In this document: positions 10,700 to 20,909 of the stretch, in pieces
How the letters are laid out: the number at the start of each line of letters is the position of its first letter
How positions within the stretch are numbered: position 1 is the first letter of the stretch
NCBI GenBank assembly: GCA_015852425.1
Contig: JAAAIG010000407.1
Coordinates: 1-32,653, forward strand
Reading direction: 5' to 3'
Length of the DNA: 32,653 nucleotides
Source of the DNA: Gryganskiella cystojenkinii
Taxonomy: Eukaryota; Mortierellomycota; Mortierellomycetes; Mortierellales; Mortierellaceae
Made by a program: the position numbers and the translations under genes
The notes under the pieces: model-generated
Told to the model about the DNA's origin: nothing
Database searches by the model: none
Seen by the model: only the letters and a program-made list of their open reading frames with translations

Positions 10700-12156
10700 T
10701 TATTTGCTTTCCTCCTTGGATGGTAAAACCGGGGCACTCTCCAGATGCTCCTTGAGAGAGTGCTGCGCTGTGCCACGCTCCAGAGGCTTGTTTTGGGTTG
10801 GCGATGGCTTCCATCCGATCTATGATAAGTACAAGAGTATATGTCACAAGTACGAGGTAAGTATCGCATCAGAGGGCAAGAAAAAATAATGAAAGAGCAG
10901 GTACGATTCCCTCCGTCGCTTTTACCATGTAAAGAATCTGAAAGGTTGCTGGTACGCTTCCGTCCGGGTTGCCGTAGATCTCCTTGTAAATGGCAGCAGC
11001 CGCCATCATGGTATCTCGTTTCAAGAAATGTCTCCTGTTGATAATAGCATTGCTCTCACCCATAGCACGAAGATCTTCCATGAGCTCGAGTGCACTGGGA
11101 TAGTTGACGGTCACTTCATCCACATCGACAGTCGTCAACGTGAACCCTGCACGAGAGAGTAAACTACCAAGATCACGACTGTCTGCCATGGGTGAAATCC
11201 TTGGTGAGATACCGCCTTCCCGATCCTGTTCTGCCAACTGCAACGAAGTTCTATTTCGAGATCATTTTGCATAAGAGGGTAGAGGTTAGTTCTCGATCTA
11301 AAAAGTGGGCTACAGCCACAAAATTCATTTGACGACGACTTTACCGAAGCTCGAACAAGGTATCTCCTCCAAAGAGTCCTGCAATAAAGACTCCGTCGGG
11401 CTTTAGGCTTCTTTGAATCTGAATCATGGCTCCAGGAAGGTCATTGATCCAGTGCATGGATAAACTGCTGATGACGGCGTCCAGACTGTTTTCCTTGAAA
11501 GGTAGGTTCTCTTCATCGACGACTCGTCTTTCCACGGGTACTGAAATCCAGAGATAAGGAATCCAAGACGCATATTAGAAAAGAGATCAAATTGTAGAAG
11601 TCTATGTTTCTATGTTTCCGTTTAGTATACCTTCGTACTCCACGTCCTTGTCGCGGTTAAGCATGGTCTCTGATAAATCGCACATGACGAGCTTTTTCAT
11701 CATATCAAGATCAACATGCTTGGCAATATGTCCTGCTCCAGAACCGAGCTCGACGACCTCGTTGAATTCGCGCTTGATGTCCTGGAGTATGAATGAAAGA
11801 AAAACGATTCAGTCACGACATCTTTCATTCAAACACAGGGCTCAATGAAGCTGTTGTGCTGATCAATTTACCAAAAGGCGATCCACCACCCGAAATGCGA
11901 CCTCATCCTTGACATAGTCGACGTGGCGACTTTGCTCGGCATTGCTGGCAGCGCGTTCCTTTTGGAGTCGTTTTGCTTCCCGGTCAAAGACTTGGAACGT
12001 TGCTGGGACAGTCTTGTTGTTATTTGAGGAAGATGTGGTCGAGAATTGACGCCCGCCTGAATGGACAAAAGGGAGAATAGTGGATCTAGACGGAGAAGAG
12101 AAGATTCTCTTTGCGGCAGCAATAGTTCCAGCGGTGAATGAGACTCTGGAGAGCAT
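10700..12156 (-). CDS. NDUFAF5: Mitochondrial complex I assembly factor NDUFAF5 (SAM-fold arginine hydroxylase)
   Basis: Five exons (minus): 12156-11872, 11781-11631, 11540-11345, 11250-10926, 10819-10700; 358 aa. The N-terminus ([17 protein letters not shown], then Arg/Ser-rich) looks like a mitochondrial presequence. Family blocks occur in order: [18 protein letters not shown] motif [57 protein letters not shown] segment, [51 protein letters not shown], and [19 protein letters not shown] across the last splice. These match the human NDUFAF5 order closely. The human enzyme hydroxylates an arginine of NDUFS7 during early complex I assembly in the mitochondrial matrix. It implies that this organism has a proton-pumping complex I. 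All four introns are 90-106 bp, GT-AG. It diverges from HMBS across 224 bp. Confidence 0.93.
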
Positions 12157-12380
12157 TGTTGATGTAGGATGTGTACATGTGTCACGGATCAATCGAAAGT
12201 GAAAAAGAGTCCCGTCCCCGTCTGCTGGGCTCAGTGGTGCGCAGACTGTGGGATTCCCAAAACGGAATCATTGTGGCTTTGATCCGGAAAGGGACTCGCT
12301 CTTTTATTTTTTGGTCCGAGACGAACAAGATTGACAATCATTCATCCTCCGTCCTTTAGTGCACTTGCGTAAATACCATA
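12157..12380. promoter_or_regulatory. Compact divergent promoter, NDUFAF5 / HMBS
   Basis: The 224 bp between the two ATGs must hold both promoters and leaders. I see no TATA box. A near-central dyad GATTCC-CAAAAC-GGAATC (12252-12269) has perfect 6-bp arms. Co-regulation of complex I assembly and haem synthesis would make sense but is only inferred. Confidence 0.5.
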
Positions 12381-13733
12381 ATGACATCAAGAGACACCAT
12401 CCCCATCGGAACCCGCAAGTCCGCCCTCGCGATCGCCCAGACCGTCCAGGTCCAGGAAGCCCTCCAGCGTCTCAACCCCAACGTCTCTTTTCCCTTGTTG
12501 AAAATGTCGACCACCGGTGACAACAACCAGGGTCAAGCTCTGTCGTCTATCGGTACCACCGCCGTCTTTACACGTGAGCTGGAGAATGCTCTTGAACGAA
12601 ATGAATGTCACCTCCTTGTCCACTCCCTCAAGGATGTCCCCACTCAGATCAAGCCCGGTTTTGTAATTGGTGCCATGATGAAGCGAGTGGAACCCAACGA
12701 TGTCATGGTCATGCGCCCAGGCGAGCTCAAGGACATCAAGGATTTCGGACCTGGCGATGTTGTCGGAACCAGCTCCGTCCGTCGTGCCAGTCAGATCAGG
12801 CGGTTGTGCCCTGGAGTCAAAGTCATGGATGTCGTACGTTATTATGCTGAAAAGAGGGGAAAAAAATTATTTGCTCTGCGAGAGAGGGCTCAATTTTGCT
12901 AACAATCGTTTTCTACCTTACCCTCGCCATCCCGCATCCCTCCCCACTTTCTCCCTCCACTGCCGGTGTGCTCTCTTTGTCCGTTTTCTCTCTGACAGCG
13001 CGGAAATGTGTAAGTCTCAAGGCAGTTACACTAAGAACAGAAAAAGAAACAAAACCATCTTCACCTCTCCATCTGTCTTTCAACTCCCTACAAGGCCCTT
13101 GAAATCTTGCTCACATAACAGTCATGGCTCCCCGCTTTTTTAACAAAACGAATTAGCAACACTCGTCTCGCAAAGCTGGATGCTGCTGATTCCCCTTATA
13201 CCTGCCTGTTGCTCGCTGCTGCAGGACTCCAGAGACTTCACCTTGATGCCAGGATCACAGCAATGTTGCCCTCAAGCATCATGTTGCACGCTGTCGGTCA
13301 GGGCTCCATCGGCGTCGAGTGCAGATCCGACGACAAGGAAATGCTCGAGATGATCAAGCCCCTCGACCATTTACCCACCCGTCTCCGTTGTGAAGCTGAA
13401 CGCAGTGTCATGAGAATTCTCGAGGGCGGTTGCTCCGTACCGATCGGTGTCTGGACCGAGTTTGTGGATCCTCAATCAGAGGAGGATGTGAAGACACTGC
13501 GTTTGAAAGCCATCGTCTCTTCCGTCGATGGATCACAGATTGCAGAGTCAGAAGCTGTCGCAGAGGTCAACGGAAGCGTAGACTTGGCTGTTGCTCTTGG
13601 TCAGACAGTGGCTTCTCAGCTCTTGGAGAAAGGCGCGGACACGATCTTGGCCAAGGTTCATCAGGACCGTAACACGACCTTGACTCCCACTGGTACTGGC
13701 GATGAGAATACCATAAAGGGCTGGCACGTATGA
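12381..13733 (+). CDS. HEM3: Hydroxymethylbilane synthase (porphobilinogen deaminase)
   Basis: Three exons, 12381-12833, 12999-13009 (11 nt) and 13157-13733; 346 aa, the usual size for this enzyme. It polymerises four porphobilinogen molecules into hydroxymethylbilane, the third step of haem synthesis, in the cytosol. Visible catalytic landmarks: IGTRKSALA (Arg12), HSLKDVPT with the catalytic Asp85, GTSSVRRASQI (Arg134/Arg135), RGN with Arg152 in the microexon, NTRLAKLD (Arg158), GLQRL, and EGGCSVPIG with Cys247, the attachment site of the dipyrromethane cofactor. Counterparts in E. coli HemC are Asp84, Arg131/132, Arg149, Arg155 and Cys242. Introns are 165 bp (GTACGT...ACAG) and 147 bp (GTAAGT...TTAG). 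Yeast calls the gene HEM3 and animals HMBS. It shares a divergent promoter with NDUFAF5. Confidence 0.95.
12999..13009 (+). other. 11-nt microexon in the HMBS gene
   Basis: CGCGGAAATGT lies between acceptor TCTGACAG and donor GTAAGT. It supplies Arg-Gly-Asn plus two bases of a Val codon. With flanking exons it rebuilds VMDVRGNVNTRLAKLD, the invariant active-site segment of this enzyme. Skipping it would shift the frame (11 is not a multiple of 3) and remove a substrate-binding arginine. Confidence 0.88.
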
Positions 13734-15312
13734 GTTCTCCAGGATGACTCATTGAGGATATCAGGACCTATATACTTCCCTTTATTTCCATTCATATACA
13801 ATATACAATTGCAGCAAACCGATCGTAACTTTTGTCACATACATTACGGAATAGGGCAGACCATCACAATCCGCCAGCACTTGCATTGTTCCCTATTGCC
13901 TTTCACTAGTATTATACAACTAGCAAAGAAGCAAGGGCAAGGGGGTGGAGTGATTGCGAAGCAGTAGAACGTAGATGGGCGAAACCTCATCTGGCATCCG
14001 ATGCTGTCCTCCCCTCTCCTCCCTTTTCTTCTCACCCTTCCTGCCTGTCTCCTCTTCTTCTCCCCTCCATCTTTGGACTCCTGGTATCAGCGGTTGTGGT
14101 ACCCTTTGCTGGATAAACCCTGTCAGATCTCACACCACCTCTGCTCTGGCTGGCATTGATTGTTCGTTACTTCAGGATCGTTGAGCTTCGTAGGGCAAAC
14201 GGAGATGCGAAGATTTTCCTGAATACCAGTGACGAGCAGCCTGATGTAATCAAAAATTTGAAGTCGTAGACTCTCTCGTCATTCTGTTACGGAGAGTAGT
14301 ACCAGGGTGAAGGAGGTGAGTACTTGGATCCTCAAACATGTTTAGTAAAGCGAGCGAAGAGAGTTGTCTCGATACCGATAGTTGCCCCGAATGAAAGCTC
14401 TCTCATCGACACCAAGGTGGTAACAAACAATAAAACAAAAAAACAAAAAAAAAAACTCATAAGCGTTTCATTGCCATTTAGAGGGGGGATAGCAAGGTAC
14501 CTCACCAGGCGGAAGGACGTTAAACAGTGGTTTTCAAGTCTTATTTTTCCCTCTCTGGGAAACAAGGGAACCAAAGCCTTATGCTCATAGTTTGATATAA
14601 AAAACATGGATGAGAAAGGTGGCTCGTGGATCCCCTGGTCCTCTTCACCATACTTCTTTATTTTCGTCCTTGGTGCAGATTGAACACGCCAAAGCACGTA
14701 TGACATCGTATTTATTTTTTCTTTCCATAGTGGTTGGCTGATGAATTATACATCAGTATATCAACACATGTGGCGGACAGTAGCAGGTCCTAGTAGTGGC
14801 GGTCTCTCTCGCGCCAGCTAACACAGTACCTCCGTGTTCTTTCTTTTGGACTCCATCTTTTATTCACCCGCCACTGTCTCCTTAAGATTTGTGGTGGTTC
14901 CCTTTTGGGGGGCTCACTTCTTTGGGTCTTCCCCATCCACCCCTTCTTGTTCCAAGGTCCAAGCATTTTTACTCCGGGTGCTCTTTCTCAACCTCCAAAA
15001 CAGCCAAAACAGAAGATTGTGAGGTTCGAGGAATACTCATCCACGTTCCGTCTCTAAAGCGGTATGTGCGGTTAGATGGAGAGTCTCACCGCTGAGCGTT
15101 TGACTTTCTTGGGGGACCGGAATGTTGAGATGAACTGTGCGATCGTTAAAATCCATATAAATCCCCAGACCATCTTGACGCTCAGACTCTTCTCTTCACT
15201 CAGTATCAATTCTTGTCTGGATCAAAAGCATCTATTTTTCTCTCTTTCTCTCTCTCATTTCCACCCAATCATCCACCAATATAAACGTCCATACCATTAA
15301 TACAGCAGCATA
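13734..15312. other. Intergenic region, 1.58 kb, no supported gene
   Basis: No frame here resembles a known protein. The notable content is a strongly pyrimidine-biased stretch at about 14004-14072 (CT-rich on the + strand), which resembles a promoter/leader but is not followed by a recognisable coding exon. There are A-rich runs around 14432-14457, and at the right end the promoter of the first deacetylase gene. A 124-codon minus-strand frame at 14332-14706 has one hydrophobic segment but no family resemblance and is not called. Confidence 0.55.
15156..15162 (+). promoter_or_regulatory. TATA-like box of the first CE4 deacetylase gene
   Basis: TATAAAT lies about 157 bp upstream of the ATG at 15313, with a TC-rich tract at about 15233-15258 between them. 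Assignment is by sequence and position only. Confidence 0.5.
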
Positions 15313-16178
15313 ATGTTAAGCTTGTCTTCAACGGCGTACCTAACCTGCATGGTGATCGTCGCCTTCCTCTCTTTTTCTCTATCCTTGCCTCTCTCCGCGG
15401 TACCAAGTCTCAATAAAAGGACACCTGCGCCTATCATCACAGCTTGCACGGTGCCAAACTCGTTTGCGGTTACATTCGATGATGGACCCAGTATCTGGAC
15501 CCACGAGCTCTTGGACTATCTCGCGATCAAGAATATCAAGGTCACGTTCTTTGTCAACGGACTCAACTATAATCTCATTACCGATCCCCCGATCGCTGCG
15601 GTCGTCAAGCGCGCACACGACGAGGGTCATCAGATCGCATCCCATACTTGGGCCCACGCTGATATTTCTGCGCCAGGTGTCGACGTTGCCAGCCAGATGA
15701 AGATGCGTAAGTTGCATGCCGCCGACTTTTAACCGTTGCAGCACAATTGACACTCCAGTACTGACCCTGTCCTTTCTAACCTTTTGACAACGTTCTTGGT
15801 TGCTTTATTCTAGTCGATGATGCTCTTCTCAACATCATTGGTGTCCGTCCCATCTATATGCGTCCCCCATACGGAAACACCTCTCCCGAGTCACTTGAGT
15901 TTCTTGCTGCTCAGGGTTATAAGGTCATTAACTGGGGTGTGGACACGAACGACTGGCGACACCCGGAGGACCTTCAGTGGAACATCGGAGCTTACTATGC
16001 TGCCCTTCAGGACCCCGCTGCGGCAGGCAAGGGATTTATCTCTTTGCAGCATGATGCTCAACAACCGACGGCAGAGATCTTTTCAAAGTTGGCGATTGAG
16101 TACGTGTTGAGCAAAGGCTTCAAGGTTATGCCCGTTGGTACATGTCTCGGCGATCCCGACGGTTGGTATCGTCTGTAA
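15313..16178 (+). CDS. Secreted polysaccharide (chitin-type) deacetylase, CE4 family, copy 1
   Basis: Exons 15313-15706 and 15814-16178, with a 107-bp intron GTAAGT...CTAG that splits a Leu codon; 252 aa. Residues 1 to about 28 form a signal peptide (hydrophobic MVIVAFLSFSLSL), then a Kex2-like dibasic site NKR at 34-36 just before the NodB domain. The catalytic set looks complete: TFDDGP (Asp56 catalytic, Asp57 metal), SHTWAH (metal His111 and His115), MRPPYGN, INWGVDTNDWRH and FISLQHD. CE4 enzymes remove N-acetyl groups from chitin or related glycans using a divalent metal. The protein is small, with no carbohydrate-binding module and no GPI signal, so it is probably a soluble secreted form. 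The next gene is a tandem paralogue. Chitin is the likeliest substrate, but the CE4 family also acts on other N-acetylated glycans. Confidence 0.92.
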
Positions 16179-16727
16179 GGAAAAGGAAAGCCATAGTACC
16201 ATTTTTATTCTATCTACAATATATATATATTATGTATCATTGCAACTAGTACACATGTTTCATTTTCCTTATCGAACAAAAGCAAAAGACAGTAGTTGGT
16301 AGTTGCGACGCGTCTCCTACGCATAGCTTTGATAGCAGCATGAATAAGAACAATAAGAAAAAAAGGAAAAAATGCGAGACACGCCACCAATTTTACATTC
16401 CCAACAACCAAAAAAAAAAAGATAACGACTAAGACCGGAAGCGGAGAAACAAACATGGAACCATGCCAGTGAACAGTGCATCTCTCATTGATTTTTGATC
16501 CAAGGGGGGACAACCAACCAACCATAGGCGCATTACATTGTCTTCAACTTTAGAGTAGATGCACGCCTCATTACTGGAGTCTGTTCGAAAGAAATTGACC
16601 ATTGTCTCCAGGACTTTCCCCATTGATCTGGATCTTTTATGCAGCCCGTTGGTATCAACGTCAAAGAACGAACCTTTTCTTTTCTTTAACCTCAACCCAA
16701 CGCGACCTTGATCACAAAGCCGCCATA
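16179..16727. other. Spacer between the two CE4 genes
   Basis: 549 bp. Left: AT-dinucleotide run (about 16219-16231) in the 3' flank of copy 1. An A12 run lies near 16410. Right: promoter and leader of copy 2; no clear TATA box. No gene is seen. Confidence 0.6.
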
Positions 16728-17629
16728 ATGGTTCGACTACTCACCAAAGCTATGCTTTTCGGTTCGATCGCAGCATCAATTACCAGCGCTAGCGTGATCC
16801 CCAAATCCGCAATTCTTCATAACTACGACAAGGACACTGACATGCACTTGGCGGCGAAGCACTTTTTCGAAAAGCGCGACGGCAGCGGTGTCGTCTCTTC
16901 TTGCACTGTCCCCAATACAGTAGCAGTGACTTTTGATGATGGTCCTTTCGCGTTCACTTCCGAGCTGTTGGATTTCTTGGCCCGAGAAAACGTCAAAGCA
17001 ACTTTTTTCATGAACGGCCATAACGTTGGGGATATTTGGCAATACGACTGGGTCGTGAAGAGGGCCTTCAGTGAAGGACATCAGATTGCCAGTCATACCT
17101 GGGGACACAAGGATTTGGGCACGGCGACGGAGGGCGAAGTTGCTGACGAGATGACGCGCCGTATGTTCTCTTTCTTTGCTTGTTGTTTACTTTGCACATG
17201 TCGTGCCAGTGTCTTATCTCTAATCTTGAGCTGTTTGTCTGCATTGTTTATTTACTTTTTCAAGTCGACGAGGCCTTCAAGAGCATCATCGGTGTCCGTC
17301 CACTCTTTATGCGTCCGCCTTTTGGTAACCTGAACTGGGCCTCTGAGAACTACCTGAGCAAAAATGGTTACAAGATCATCAACTGGGGGATCGACACGAA
17401 CGATTGGCGGCACCCTGGCAATATCGATGCGTCCTTGGAAGTCTACAAAAGCTTTCTCACAAGATCTGGAGCTCATCGACATGGTTTCATTGGGCTGGAA
17501 CATGATACTTTGGGAACCACAGCCGAAAGGTTAGCGCCCATGATCATCAAGTATGCGAAAGAACAAGGGTTCGAGATCGTAACGGTCGGAGCTTGTCTCG
17601 GGCTGGACCCCAGCCAGTGGTATCGTTAA
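16728..17629 (+). CDS. Secreted polysaccharide (chitin-type) deacetylase, CE4 family, copy 2
   Basis: Exons 16728-17160 and 17265-17629, 104-bp intron GTATGT...CAAG; 265 aa. Start at the ATG of MVRLLTKAML; the frame stays open upstream but adds no family sequence, while this ATG gives a signal peptide (about 1-22). A dibasic KR at 49-50 precedes the catalytic domain, as in copy 1. Motifs: TFDDGP (Asp70, Asp71), SHTWGH (His123, His127), MRPPFGN, INWGIDTNDWRH, FIGLEHD. In copy 1 the last motif is LQHD, so the residue before HD differs (Gln to Glu). The intron falls at the same phase-1 Leu codon as in copy 1, and both second exons are exactly 365 nt: clear evidence of tandem gene duplication. 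The N-terminal region is longer than in copy 1. Function as for copy 1: extracellular deacetylation of chitin-like glycan. Confidence 0.92.
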
Positions 17630-18291
17630 TAATATAACGAGAAAAGGGGTCAAATTGAAATGAGAAATGAAGGAAAAGAGCAAAAAAGTATAAAAGATAC
17701 AACATTGTAAATGCAACAGACCTGTTTTTCATTCACCCGTAGAAATGTCATGTACTGTACCTTTTCTCACGACGCAAGCTTGTTAAAGTCTAACGGACCT
17801 CGGAGACCCACATGTTCACGCCTTTTCTTTTGCACGCTCTTGGTGTGGAGAAGAGGAGTTTAAAGGTCAGTAATGGTCCATGTACACTGGTGCACGTACT
17901 CTATTCCGAACAAGCTCTCAACTCAGTCAACTCGTCTTCCTTTCGGAGCTATGGAATTATAACTCTGTCTGGTGTAACCTGTCTACAATTGGAAAGTGCT
18001 TTAGTCATCGACATTGTCCATATTCGCGACGCGTTTATGATACTGTACCCCCCTTTCGTCTTGCAAAAAAAAAAAAAAATAAGAAGAGTAGCTGTTGGCT
18101 TTTACTTGGACCTTGAACGTCTTTAAAGATCATTTCCTCTTCATCTCTTTCTCTCTCTTTTCATATTTTTCTTTTCATCCTTGCTTTCATTTTGCTCAGT
18201 TATTTCGTTATAGACTTTATATTCCTTTGTCATTCTCACTCTCTTCTCAAATTGAATATCAGTTCTCCTCCTTCCATACCAAACCCTCGAC
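17630..18291. other. Intergenic region, 662 bp
   Basis: 3' flank of CE4 copy 2, then an A15 run at 18065-18079 and a TC-rich tract at about 18134-18180 upstream of the next ATG, probably its promoter/leader. No gene is seen. Confidence 0.6.
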
Positions 18292-20442
18292 ATGACATGG
18301 AGATCCAGACAAGAAAACCTATTCCACAGCCCCCATAATCAGCAACCAGCAGTTTCGCCCTCACCCTCGAGTCCCATCGATAACCACAGCTACCAAACAA
18401 ATCATTGCAAACACCGTGCTTCTGAATCACCCACACCTCCAAGTCCTCATCATTCTCATCTAGAATGCCGTCAAAGATCGTCTGAATCCCGCTCGCCAGT
18501 TCGTTCTTTACAGTTAGGGTCAATATTAGAGCCTGGCGAGATTTCTCCCACTGATTACATTAGCATGCTGCGAATGCAGTCTCCAGCTACGTGGCCACCA
18601 CCGGTACCACACTCCCCGACGCTCATCAGAACTGCTACCCAACGACCATCCTCCACCGTATCGACCAATGGCCATCACCACCACTTTGTCAAACATACCT
18701 CAGAATCTGTACCAACAACGTCCCGTCAATTGACCTCTCAACCTCGGCGACGATCTATTCGAAAAGGAGATAGTCCAACAACAGGTATGCGGCCTCCTCG
18801 CGGGACACCCAAAGGACCATTGCCCATCCAGGATCAAATTTGTCTCCTCAAGAGCGTTCTCCGTCACGATCCTTTCAACTGCCCTATTCGTCGCACCTCT
18901 CAAGTCTGGGAAATCATCGGCCGTGAGCAAGGTATCCGGGCCCGAACCTGTGCCCGTCGCTACGACAACATTATTCAAGCCAGTATTTCAGGACGACAAT
19001 TTCAGACTGGTGGCAACAGTGGCATTGTAGGAGGAAATGCTACCGGAGCTGCTGCTGCTGTCAAGGGGACCGAGGAACAAATCGCAACAAAAAATTCGCT
19101 GCTCGAACAACTCTTTACCATGATGAATCAACCGCAAGCTCTGATCCGGATGCAAAAAAAGAAACGGTACCGGTCCGAGGATGCCGATCGCCGTCTGTTA
19201 AAGGAGATCATCCGACTCAATCCATTCGGGCAAAGAGTGGGCCAAGTCGCCAAAGCCTGGGAGGATGTCAGGGATGCTCTGGGGATGAAAGTCCATTCGA
19301 GGCAGTGCATAAGGAGGGTCAACCGTATGATCAAGCCATATCAAGTCCGAGACCGAATGTATAGTGGCAAAATCCCGGAGGCCATGCGAGAAGAAAATGA
19401 CGATCTGATCAAGGAGGTCATTGAGCTGATGAAGTTGGCTGGTCAACAAGGAGAAGGAGAGGAAGAAGAAGGAGAAGAAGAAGGAGGAGGAGAAGAGGAG
19501 GACGATGGTGGGTCTGGTAACGGTGGCCAAGACGAGGAAGATGATAGCATGACAGGGAGCGCATCCGAATACGACGACCAGGAGGAGGGATCCGTCCATA
19601 CCCAAAGCCCACCAACGGTTCATCGTTTTGAAGAGAAAGTCGAAGACCGTAGGGTTCAACATATCAAGTCCGACGACTCGGCTGCTCACCTACACAGCCC
19701 GAAAGTCAATCAACTACGCGAAGATCTTTCTCCACAGACATGGACAAGTCCACAGCAAACACCAGACGATAACTTCAAAAGTCGTCACTCGCCTCCGCAC
19801 ACCTCGGAGCCAATCCAACAAACATCCTCAGCACCAAGACTGCCTCGTTTGCCAATTCTCAGCCATCTGCGAGATACTCTGGAACAATCGAAACGATCTT
19901 CAGATTCTCATCATCCTTATGCAAGAGTGACAAGATCCCAAGATTGGTCATCACCGCGACATAGGATAGTCCTTCCTTCGCCCACAAGCCGTCAGGACAA
20001 GGTTGATGATCACCGAGAAGGCACGAGATCCTCGATCGCTTCCACAACCTCAGCTGATCATCCGCTCTGGACGCAGACCCAGTGGAGTTACCCTGCTTCA
20101 GAACGCAATCCCGACGATTGCCTGGATCGTATCCTTCTAGAAATACGAACGATCCACACAAGTCTCGGTCGAATGGAGAGTCAGCAGCAGCGGGATCGAG
20201 ACCATCGCCGCTCTATAAACATGACCATTCTCCAGTTCCGGGACCAACTCGATCAACAGCAGCAGCAAATTCAGGCGATGCAACGACAACTTCAAAGTTC
20301 GCAACCGTACTCCCATCCCGATCTTGGTCTCCGTCACCCTCTGGACTATAACCCGCATCTGAAGCGTTTCCACAGGGAAGACGATTCCTCAAATTTTTCG
20401 TCTGTTTCCCATGAAGGTCCGTACAGAGATCAATCCTCTTAA
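18292..20442 (+). CDS. Uncharacterised protein with two Myb/SANT-like helical units
   Basis: Single-exon frame of 716 aa, ATG at 18292. I do not recognise an orthologue. Residues 1-170 are Ser/Pro/His-rich. Two related segments follow: unit 1 about 181-229 (LLKSVLRHDPFN, VWEIIGREQGIRARTCARRY) and unit 2 about 298-350 (LLKEIIRLNPFG, AWEDVRDAL, HSRQCIRRVNRMIK). Both share the order LLK-x-(V/I)-x6-PF, then a Trp (206 and 323), then a basic helix with an R-x-C-x-R-R-like core. This pattern resembles Myb/SANT or trihelix DNA-binding folds. An acidic tract (about 386-420, mostly Glu/Asp/Gly) follows, then a Ser/Pro-rich region, then a Gln-rich probable coiled coil near the C-terminus (about 615-680). 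A DNA-binding or chromatin role is inference. It is unusual here in lacking introns. An AATAAA sits at 20467-20472, 25 bp after the stop. Confidence 0.82.
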   Translation: MTWRSRQENLFHSPHNQQPAVSPSPSSPIDNHSYQTNHCKHRASESPTPPSPHHSHLECRQRSSESRSPVRSLQLGSILEPGEISPTDYISMLRMQSPATWPPPVPHSPTLIRTATQRPSSTVSTNGHHHHFVKHTSESVPTTSRQLTSQPRRRSIRKGDSPTTGMRPPRGTPKGPLPIQDQICLLKSVLRHDPFNCPIRRTSQVWEIIGREQGIRARTCARRYDNIIQASISGRQFQTGGNSGIVGGNATGAAAAVKGTEEQIATKNSLLEQLFTMMNQPQALIRMQKKKRYRSEDADRRLLKEIIRLNPFGQRVGQVAKAWEDVRDALGMKVHSRQCIRRVNRMIKPYQVRDRMYSGKIPEAMREENDDLIKEVIELMKLAGQQGEGEEEEGEEEGGGEEEDDGGSGNGGQDEEDDSMTGSASEYDDQEEGSVHTQSPPTVHRFEEKVEDRRVQHIKSDDSAAHLHSPKVNQLREDLSPQTWTSPQQTPDDNFKSRHSPPHTSEPIQQTSSAPRLPRLPILSHLRDTLEQSKRSSDSHHPYARVTRSQDWSSPRHRIVLPSPTSRQDKVDDHREGTRSSIASTTSADHPLWTQTQWSYPASERNPDDCLDRILLEIRTIHTSLGRMESQQQRDRDHRRSINMTILQFRDQLDQQQQQIQAMQRQLQSSQPYSHPDLGLRHPLDYNPHLKRFHREDDSSNFSSVSHEGPYRDQSS

Positions 20443-20909
20443 CAGCATATACCATAGCATCACAATAATAAACTTAATCAACATGTAACAAAGAGGATTT
20501 TGACCGCCCTCTTTATTCGTTGATGCATCGCCCTACCTTTGACGACCAGAGTCATACACGTCAGTGATCAACAAGAAATTTAGTTACTGATCGTAATCTT
20601 TCCTGAGGATAAATTGGTGCAAGAGATCGTCGGTTCCTCGCGGAAATAAAAAAGGAATCAAGCTCTTGAGGTTCGACGCATAACATTCAGCAGTCCACAT
20701 GCCTGTCATCTTTAAAGTCCAAGCAAGTCCAAGCATAAAAACATGAGCATCCAAAAGTTGGAAGGGGGAGGCTTTGATGATGTTTTTATACAGTAAATTT
20801 TTTGAGAGTGTGTTGGTTTTGGTGTGTGTGGTTGGTGCTCCTGCTGAGAGGTATGCCCATGTTCGACATTTTCCTTTCCAACTAACGATAATTCCTTTTT
20901 GTTTTCTGT
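20443..20909. other. Convergent 3' flank between Myb-like and TBC genes
   Basis: 467 bp between two facing stop codons, with AATAAA at 20467-20472 for the upstream gene. Nothing else recognisable; short frames on both strands show no domain. Confidence 0.6.

Noticed and set aside
14332..14706. 124-codon minus-strand open frame with a hydrophobic segment
   Set aside because: No family resemblance, no exon partner, no promoter signs, and composition like the surrounding non-coding DNA.
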